This document shows positions 39,201 through 43,500 of a stretch of DNA of 43,500 nucleotides, in pieces. This stretch comes from Mesostigma viride (lineage: Eukaryota; Streptophyta; Mesostigmatophyceae; Mesostigmatales; Mesostigmataceae), in contig RPFO01000924.1 in assembly GCA_009746045.1 (NCBI GenBank), forward strand, positions 1 through 43,500, read 5' to 3'. The translations under genes and the position numbers were made by a program. Every line of letters starts with the position of its first letter. Position 1 is the stretch's first letter. The notes beneath the pieces are model-generated. The model was not told the origin of the DNA and searched no databases. It worked only from the letters and a program-made list of their open reading frames with translations.

Positions 39201-42200
39201 TGTCCTAATTTCGGGACTTTGTGTGTTTATTTGGTACTTTGTGTGTTTCGGACCAGTTATTTTGGGCCTAGCCAGAAGTACGAGATCTTCTAGGGGCCGG
39301 GCCGTCCCTAGACGATCTCGTTCTTCTGGCTATAGGCCCAAAATAACTGGTCCGAAACACACAAAGTACCAAATAAACACACAAAGTCCCGAACTTAGTT
39401 AGGACAAAATCCCACATAAGTCCCGAACTGAGTCCTGAAGTCCGGCGGACTATGAAAGCGAGCTATCGAGAGTCCCAAACGAATAACAAATGACTTTCGA
39501 CTTTATATTTATTGAAGGCATTGTTACGCCCATACAAAGGTCTGGGCCGTAACACTTAGCCCTTGTACAGCCATGCTACGTCCTGGCTATGATCAGTTTA
39601 CTTGCCCACGCTACTTGTTACCATGATGATATGCTCACATGGGTCTTATTGCACCCACAGCACTTGCCGGGTCATCTATGGCGTGTCCGATTGCCGCTGT
39701 GGCATGCCTCTGGCATGAAGGAGAAAGGGGGTCTCTGCCCTTTCTTCCTGTTGTGCACATGCAGGGATTAAAAGCACTTCGGTGCTCCGTGACTCCCCAA
39801 CTGGAGCACGAGTTTAATTAATTAATTAATTAATTTCTGAGGCTGAACCATTTTGAATAGCCCACAGACTTTTAACGGATTATTAACTTCTTTGATCATT
39901 CTCAGCTCCGCGATAGTCCTGGTCACAAATCTTGTCGTAACACTATAGTCAATGCTACTTGGCCTTGTATTCAAGCTCTATTGATGAGTGATTGACCCGA
40001 AGTTTGGTATGGAAGGAAGCTAGCCCAGGTTTCTTGTGGTTCTGGCACCCCTCACTTGCGTTTGGGTCGCACGCTAGCGTTGCTAGAAGACTTGCGTTTG
40101 GGTTGAGAGCCAAACTTATTTAGCAAAGGTACACTGATGCAGACGGACACCTTGGAGCTTCACCTTGCCTGAATCCCTCGTTCCACGCTGCCACCCACAA
40201 TGAGTTCGCAGGGGTCGGCGGGGCAGCTCCGATCTCGAGACCGTCCCCTCCTCCCTCGCACTGATGAGCCATGAGATCCGCACGCCCATGTGAGTGCCTG
40301 CTGCCACATGTCACACTCTCCGAATCCTGTCACCTGTCACAACGCTGTCACAAGGCTGTTTCATGACATGAGCCTTGTCATACGTCCTACATCCTGTCAC
40401 GCCTCCTGGCATGCCTCCAGCTGTCATGCGATCCAGCACGCCTCCAGTAATATGCGGTCATACGTCCTGTTATTTGTCCCCTTAGTCACACGTCCCGTCA
40501 TGTATCCTGTCATTGTGTAATTAAGCGTGTCATTAATGAATTAAGTAGTCCTGTCATCTGGCCTGGCCTGACGCATAATTATATGCCAAACCTTGGACAG
40601 GCTGTGAAAGATTTGGTACGATACTGGATTCGAGCACAGGACCTCTTGTCTTGCATGATTTTGAGACTTTAGGGGTCAATTGATCCGAAGGCATCCCAAG
40701 CTATAGTAGGCCTATAGCCCGATTGCGAAAAAGCTCTTGACCGGAGAGCGGTGCAAGTGCGTCCGAAATTCCCCACTATGAATATCTTTGTACTCCCACA
40801 GCTAGGGCTTTAATACTTCCTGCCATCTTTTGAACCATTCTGCAACGGGAAGGTGGTGGGCAATCACCATATGCAATAACTGCATGGATCGAGGAAACTT
40901 TTGGATGCAAAGTTTTCTAAGTGAAAGGCAAGCGCGCTTCTGCAACTCTTACTATGAGGGCGGCGGCACAAGGCACGTGGGAATGCTCCGTAATGCTCCT
41001 TGTACTGCAAAGCTGCCAGGATTTACTTGGCGTTGCTCGGTGTGCACAGTGTCTTGCAACGGCCGCGGTGTACGTGGGGATATGCGAGGGGTTCTCCTAT
41101 TCAGAGAAAAGGGGGAAAGAGATTATTTAATACTAAGGGATAAATGAGCGTGAATGAGAGTGACAGGACAGATATTATTATGCAGGAATAGAAGACCATA
41201 TATTAGGAGAGAGGCGAATGACAGTCAAGCTTTCATAATAATGAACTGCAAGTAGATTTCAATTCTCTACACTTGAGCAGGTCAATACCCTGATTGAATG
41301 GTATGTCCATCCAAATATCCCCTCACCTGCTCGCTCACCTGTACCTGCCCGCCTGAGGGAGGTCCAGCTCACCGATCCGCTGTGTGACTACACAAACATG
41401 CGCCTAGATTCTATCCTCGATTTTAATCATGCCGGGTGTCAGTGCTACCAGTATTTGGCCAATTATGCCTTCTAATTAACTGTACCCCCATCCCTAGGTC
41501 TTTAATTGAATGTCCGTGCTTCGCAGGAACGGGATCCTGGGGATGCTAGAATACCTGCGCATGACCAAACTGGACGCGGTCCAAGCTGAGTGCGTGGAGA
41601 CCTCGCTGTCCTCGGGCAACGTGCTTCTGACGATCCTCAACGACATCATCGACCTGGCCAAGGTGACGTCCGGCAAAGTGACGCTCGTGTGCGAGGAGTT
41701 TTCGCAGGCGGACCTGTATTTCATGCTGGAGGACGTTGCAGTCATGTTTTCGCAACCGGCACACGCCAAGGGGGTGGAGATGCTGGTCCGATACCCTGCG
41801 ATGCATATACCCGTGGAAGAGGAGGAGGAAGGGGCGCAATCGCGCGGGGAGCAGCCGCGGTATTTCCTGGGGGATTTGCTGCGACTGCGCCAGTGCATCA
41901 CAAACATGGGTGAGTGTGGCCCATGGTCGTTGTCGTGAATAAGACATACATGCGATTGCGTGCGGTTATGACTTATGAGTATGAATGAGCACATCTGTGA
42001 ACATGGATGAGCGGGTCGGCAAAAGCACATGCATGCATCGCGGGAATGTATGTTTAGTTGCTTTACAACTAGGGTGGGGGCGTCGGTTGAAGTGGGGCAG
42101 TAGATCATTCATGTTGTTGCGTGTGTGCACACTATAAATATGTGGCAAATCGCAAATCGCACAGAGGCAGCGGGTATTGTTTCGCCTCTTTTCTCCATCC

Positions 42201-43500
42201 ATTACAACTGTTTACTTTTGACAGCAGGTTTCAAGCTCTTTTCTCCATCCATTACTGTATGGTTTCAAGCTCTTGTGGCCTCATGATCTTGGTCGCTCAC
42301 ATAGTCCCTATGTCATCCTCATCTTAATCATCTCAATCATGGCTGTTGCCAATCTCCAAGCTCCTGCATGGCATAAGCATGGCCATAGTGGCCTTCGTTG
42401 CCAAACATCCTCCCACAAACCCTTGGCTCGCTCAGTCAATTCATCCAGCCTCCTTTCTTAGTCATTGCCTTTATCAGGTTACGTATGCAGTAGTGAACGT
42501 TATAACTAATGATATCTTGTGCTTGCTATCCCTATGTCCTCCCCCCCAAATGCCCCCCCCCCCGGCTCCCCCCTCCCCCGCCAGTATCCAACGCCGTCAA
42601 GTTCACGTCCTCCGGATATGTCTCCGTGAGCCTAGAGCTGGGTATGCTGGAACCCGCACCCACCGCCACCAACACTGCCACCAACACCGCCACCAACACT
42701 CCGCATTCCCTCGGAAACGCGGCATCTGGCCGTGGCCCTGCCAATCCGAGCCGTGGACCCCTTCTGCCAGGCGGGCCGGGGAAAAGCGATGGGGGCGGTG
42801 GGGCAGAGGCAGGAGCAAATAATGGATCGGGGGCCAACACTGGATGGAGTGCAGAGGATGTGGCCAGCCGCCAGCAGTCCGTGTGCCCTCAGCTTATCCA
42901 ATGGGTGGATTTCATCATCAAGGACAGCGGCAAGGGGATCAGCCCGGACCGTCTTGAAGCCGTGTTCCTCAAGTTTGAGCAGGAATCCCTGGGCACCCAC
43001 GCGGCGTACGGGGGGTCGGGCCTGGGTCTCACGATCTGCAAGGAGTTTGTCACGCTGATGGGGGGGAGCATCCACGCGAGCTCGCAGGAAGGGATGGGCA
43101 CGGAGATGCGCATCCACGTCCCCTTGAAGTGCTTCTTCCGCGCCGACGCGGAAGGTGGCGGCGATGCTGGCGCCGGCAAGGCCCACGCGAGTGGAGCCAT
43201 GGATGCGCCGCCGGTCATGGAGGGCGGGTCAGAGGGCCATGATGGGTGGGAGGACGATACCGGGTGCGTGGACGTGTGTGGAGGCGCTGCGATGGGTGGG
43301 GAGGGAAGGCTAGCTCCAGGTGGGGAGGGGGCGGTGGGTGGGGAGGGCCGGGCGGCAGGCATAGGTGTGGAGGGAGCGTCCAGGATGCAGCAGAGCGACC
43401 CAGTGGGTGACAGGGCGATGACGGGGCAGACGAGCTACGAGGGGGCGGCAGGGGGATTGGGGGCACCGGTGACGACGCAAAAGGCTGCCGGCGAGGGGGA
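23542..43500 (+). CDS. PAS-containing hybrid-type histidine kinase gene (spliced, 3' end outside window)
   Basis: Proposed gene model with seven exons: 23542-23799, 24549-24715, 36829-38149, 38740-38843, 40212-40289, 41527-41909 and 42585 onward. Every junction is GT-AG and the phases (0, 2, 0, 2, 2, 1) match on both sides. The product would be a membrane-less or N-terminally undefined sensor with PAS-like segments, a DHp domain with SHEIRTPM and an HATPase with N, G1, F and G2 boxes. Such kinases autophosphorylate the H-box His and pass phosphate to a receiver Asp, in the same chain for hybrid kinases or on a partner. The receiver is not in view. The H-box and ATPase look like plant/algal hybrid kinases, including cytokinin-receptor-type ones, but no CHASE domain is seen. 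The 5' end is uncertain. Confidence 0.75.
23800..24548 (+). other. Kinase intron 1
   Basis: GT-AG, phase 0, donor GTACGT, acceptor GCACGCGCAG. AT-rich with no coding signal; sequence drops from GC-rich exon composition to long A/T stretches near 24180-24250 and 24380-24530. Confidence 0.6.
24549..24715 (+). CDS. Kinase exon 2: PAS continuation
   Basis: GC-rich, open in only one phase-compatible frame: [20 protein letters not shown] then [20 protein letters not shown]. Acceptor CGCAG at 24548, donor CAG|GTAAGT at 24716. It ends with two bases of a codon (phase 2); exon 3 starts with one base, giving a Ser and continuing the sense Leu-His-Cys-Ser-Pro. Helical then beta-strand character suits the second half of a PAS-like sensor. 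Confidence 0.6.
26353..26490. repeat. Diverged direct repeat, copy 1
   Basis: Begins GCATGCACGTGTGAAACATC and includes GATTGTTGTGGCACTGC...GAAGAAAA. It matches 27409-27545 with moderate divergence. The two copies bracket the TGGG/GA satellites. Confidence 0.75.
26654..27181 (+). repeat. (TGGG)n satellite, G-quadruplex-prone
   Basis: About 530 bp of TGGG units, with inserted TGCAGG interruptions at 26751-26815 and 26895-26942, GGGC-variant blocks at 26838-26868 and 27018-27042, and one phase slip near 27083. Runs of three Gs every four bases on the plus strand are ideal for G-quadruplexes; the minus strand is CCCA. All three forward frames read as Gly/Trp/Val repeats and all reverse frames as Thr/His/Pro repeats; none is a gene. 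Confidence 0.97.
27182..27285 (+). repeat. (GA)n microsatellite
   Basis: About 90 bp of GA dinucleotides directly following the TGGG satellite, ending in GACATGTGTGTGTGTC. A homopurine strand able to form triplexes. Confidence 0.95.
27409..27545. repeat. Diverged direct repeat, copy 2
   Basis: Begins GCATGCACGTGTCAAACAGC; counterpart of 26353-26490. It shares the phrases GATTGTTGTGGCACTGC and GCTGAAGAAAA. Confidence 0.75.
27838..27864 (+). repeat. (CA)n short microsatellite
   Basis: ACACGCGCGCACACACACAC run of about 27 bp in intron 2. Confidence 0.9.
28888..28890. repeat. Target-site duplication of the CACTA-like element (left)
   Basis: ATT directly before CACTCTGGGCTC; ATT again at 31892-31894 directly after the inverted end. 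Three bases alone are weak evidence, but this is the length typical of CACTA elements. Confidence 0.6.
29578..29972. repeat. 24-30-bp minisatellite, about 15 copies
   Basis: Unit of the form GCACACTAAGG(G/A)AGCATGCTAG followed by CGAT, GGCT or GGCC. Each unit contains the palindrome GCATGC. Internal to the CACTA-like element. Confidence 0.92.
30240..30850. repeat. Degenerate tandem repeat of about 180 bp
   Basis: Recurring phrases CGAAATA(C/A)A..., a GGAGGCATACCTGCC-like phrase, and a GACGGAAACACAACG-like phrase appear three to four times at roughly 170-200 bp spacing. Several overlapping minus-strand open frames here share repeated peptide phrases for this reason and are not taken as genes. 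Confidence 0.55.
31128..31156 (+). repeat. GTGGCCC short tandem repeat
   Basis: Four adjacent GTGGCCC units followed by GTCGC, in the interior of the CACTA-like element. Confidence 0.8.
32242..32561 (+). repeat. 45-60-bp tandem repeat, about 6-7 copies
   Basis: Unit containing TGCAAATATGGTAACAATG, TTTCACCTAAGTGCGGAAT and CACATGTA(CAGTA)TA. Units differ by the presence of a CAGTATATG-type insert. A short open frame through it encodes a Cys/Lys/Tyr repeat and is an artefact of the repeat. Confidence 0.92.
32930..33660 (-). pseudogene. LINE C-terminal remnant with restriction-like endonuclease motif
   Basis: The minus strand encodes [13 protein letters not shown] then [24 protein letters not shown] and [16 protein letters not shown] Pro-Asp, an Asp-Val-Ser/Thr-Val strand, a Lys/Tyr segment and a Phe-Val-x-Glu-x-Phe-Gly phrase are seen together at the C-terminus of algal non-LTR retrotransposon proteins and suggest a PD-(D/E)XK-type nuclease fold. 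A neighbouring frame gives [19 protein letters not shown], like the terminal Trp-Arg-x-x-Leu-Ser helix of such proteins. The two frames show an indel. It is antisense to the kinase gene and has no visible RT. Confidence 0.55.
33662..34510. other. Intron 2 stretch without recognisable features
   Basis: AT-rich single-copy-looking sequence. I found no gene, terminal repeat or RNA here. Confidence 0.4.
34513..36713 (+). repeat. 2.2-kb (TTCCTCCCC / TTCCTCCC) pyrimidine minisatellite
   Basis: Mixed 9-bp and 8-bp units of TTCCTCCCC and TTCCTCCC, with a few interruptions (AATT near 35264 and 36034, CGAT near 35390-35405, CTTGATT near 36053). The last 350 bp is a perfect 9-bp array, suggesting recent expansion. 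It is fully pyrimidine on the plus strand, so mirror-repeat H-DNA is possible. Open frames through it encode only Pro/Ser/Leu/Phe repeats. Confidence 0.97.
36829..38149 (+). CDS. Kinase exon 3: PAS-like sensor with long low-complexity insert
   Basis: Acceptor CACACACAG after a long pyrimidine tract; donor CAG|GTAGGG at 38150. The exon holds 1321 bases, one completing the split codon plus 440 codons. It opens with [20 protein letters not shown], then [20 protein letters not shown], which resembles the start of a PAS core. About 270 residues rich in Ala, Gly, Ser and Pro follow. The end reads [20 protein letters not shown] then [20 protein letters not shown], like the final strands of a PAS domain. 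Large disordered insertions inside sensor domains are common in algal kinases. The open frame extends to a stop at 38224, but splicing at 38149 gives a better continuation. Confidence 0.65.
38150..38739 (+). other. Kinase intron 3
   Basis: GT-AG, phase 0. Contains a CT-rich microsatellite at about 38474-38536 (CTCTCTCC-type units). No gene seen. Confidence 0.6.
38740..38843 (+). CDS. Kinase exon 4: end of PAS and linker
   Basis: Acceptor CTCGCAG, donor ACAG|GTATGT. Encodes [20 protein letters not shown] then [11 protein letters not shown]. Joined to exon 3 it gives [20 protein letters not shown], a natural last PAS strand (aliphatic-aliphatic-Val-Gln followed by acidic residues). It ends phase 2, matching exon 5. 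Confidence 0.65.
39051..39055. repeat. Target-site duplication of the fold-back element (left)
   Basis: CTTAG before the element, repeated exactly at 39555-39559. Confidence 0.85.
39056..39554. mobile_element. 499-bp fold-back element (near-perfect palindrome)
   Basis: Starts TGTTACGGCCCAAACCTTTG and ends with its inverse, CCGTAACA. The two arms of about 240 bp pair almost throughout, with few mismatches and short indels, around a centre near 39285-39320 that is itself self-complementary (AGATCTTCTAGG/CCTAGACGATCT). It is flanked by CTTAG. Subterminal motifs such as GTCCTAATTTCGGGACTTT recall the GTCCTAAATTTAGGACTTT of the 1.77-kb element. There is no coding capacity. In the kinase pre-mRNA it would form a very long hairpin. 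Confidence 0.88.
40212..40289 (+). CDS. Kinase exon 5: linker and H-box
   Basis: Acceptor TTCGCAG, donor CCCAT|GTGAGT. Encodes [20 protein letters not shown] then Pro and two bases of Met. SHEIRTP is the DHp H-box; the phosphorylated His codon is CAT 40270-40272. The intron interrupts the Met codon (phase 2) and exon 6 supplies its G, giving MNGILGM. Confidence 0.88.
40290..41526 (+). other. Kinase intron 5
   Basis: GT-AG, phase 2. 40302-40560 is studded with CCTGTCA/TGTCAC phrases, a degenerate short repeat. No coding sequence seen. Confidence 0.75.
41527..41909 (+). CDS. Kinase exon 6: DHp helix 2 and start of the ATPase domain
   Basis: Encodes [38 protein letters not shown] and [20 protein letters not shown], the classic second DHp helix with the conserved Ile-Asn/Asp-Asp-Ile-x-Asp pattern and the start of the HATPase domain. 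A Glu-rich loop ([18 protein letters not shown]) precedes [13 protein letters not shown], the strand and helix leading into the N-box. Donor ATGG|GTGAGT at 41910, phase 1. Confidence 0.93.
41910..42584 (+). other. Kinase intron 6
   Basis: GT-AG, phase 1. It ends in a C-rich pyrimidine tract (42540-42580) before CCGCCAG. TTTTCTCCATCCATTAC occurs twice near 42190 and 42240. No other features seen. Confidence 0.85.
42585..43500 (+). CDS. Kinase exon 7: HATPase N, G1, F and G2 boxes; open to window end
   Basis: Begins by completing a Val codon, then [18 protein letters not shown] (N-box Asn codon 42590-42592). An insertion of about 85 residues rich in Gly, Ala, Thr and Asn follows, including three ATNT units. 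Then [14 protein letters not shown] (G1 Asp codon 42923-42925), FLKFEQ (F-box) and [20 protein letters not shown] (G2, from 43007), ending in [12 protein letters not shown]. From about 43140 to the edge it is an acidic, Gly/Met-rich linker with no stop, so the gene continues, possibly to a receiver domain. All ATP-lid glycines are present, so the kinase looks functional. Confidence 0.93.

Larger units (their letters stand above)
38844..40211 (+). other. Kinase intron 4
   Basis: GT-AG, phase 2, 1368 bp. Holds the 499-bp fold-back element (39056-39554) and an (ATTA)n tract at 39815-39834. No coding sequence seen. Confidence 0.65.

Overview
The window is nuclear DNA from a eukaryote, most likely a green-lineage alga. 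The signs are GT-AG introns, a hybrid-type histidine kinase related to plant and algal two-component receptors, Ty1/copia-like LTR retrotransposons, LINE remnants and very long simple-sequence satellites. I cannot name the species from sequence alone.

Left half (1-21.7 kb): a nest of mobile elements. Element A (window edge to 3950, plus strand) is a decayed copia-like pol with its 3' LTR at 3257-3950. Element B (3954-11430, plus strand) has two nearly identical LTRs of about 520 bp around gag, zinc-knuckle, integrase, protease, reverse transcriptase and RNase H regions; its protease-RT-RNase H frame is open for 834 codons. Element C (12063-21484, minus strand) has 471/473-bp LTRs and a clear 5-bp target duplication (GCTGT). 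It sits inside a LINE reverse transcriptase whose two halves lie at 11431-12062 and 21485-21693. The gag of C is itself split by a 1.77-kb terminal-inverted-repeat element (17323-19095) flanked by CTAAT; removing that element and one target copy restores the gag frame.

The three LTR elements belong to one unusual lineage. LTRs begin AGTTA and end TAACT rather than TG...CA. The retropepsin-like domain lies between integrase and reverse transcriptase instead of before integrase, its active-site motif is DT(Q/N)A instead of DTGA, and the RT catalytic box is HGDD instead of YVDD. In B and C the zinc knuckle is reached by a -1 shift at a G-run in the same place. This is the best candidate for something undescribed.

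Right half (23.5-43.5 kb): one spliced plus-strand gene for a PAS-containing histidine kinase. It is reconstructed here from seven exons whose intron phases all agree: about 23542-23799, 24549-24715, 36829-38149, 38740-38843, 40212-40289, 41527-41909 and 42585 to beyond the window end. The H-box ([10 protein letters not shown]) is split by an intron inside its Met codon. N, G1, F and G2 boxes follow; a receiver domain, if present, would be past the right edge. Intron 2 is about 12.1 kb. It holds a (TGGG)n G-quadruplex-prone satellite, a (GA)n run, a 3.0-kb CACTA-like non-autonomous transposon, a 45-60-bp tandem repeat, a LINE C-terminal remnant and a 2.2-kb (TTCCTCCCC)n pyrimidine minisatellite ending close to the splice acceptor. 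Intron 4 holds a 499-bp near-perfect fold-back element with a CTTAG target duplication.

No rRNA, complete tRNA, CRISPR array or bacterial-type operon was seen.
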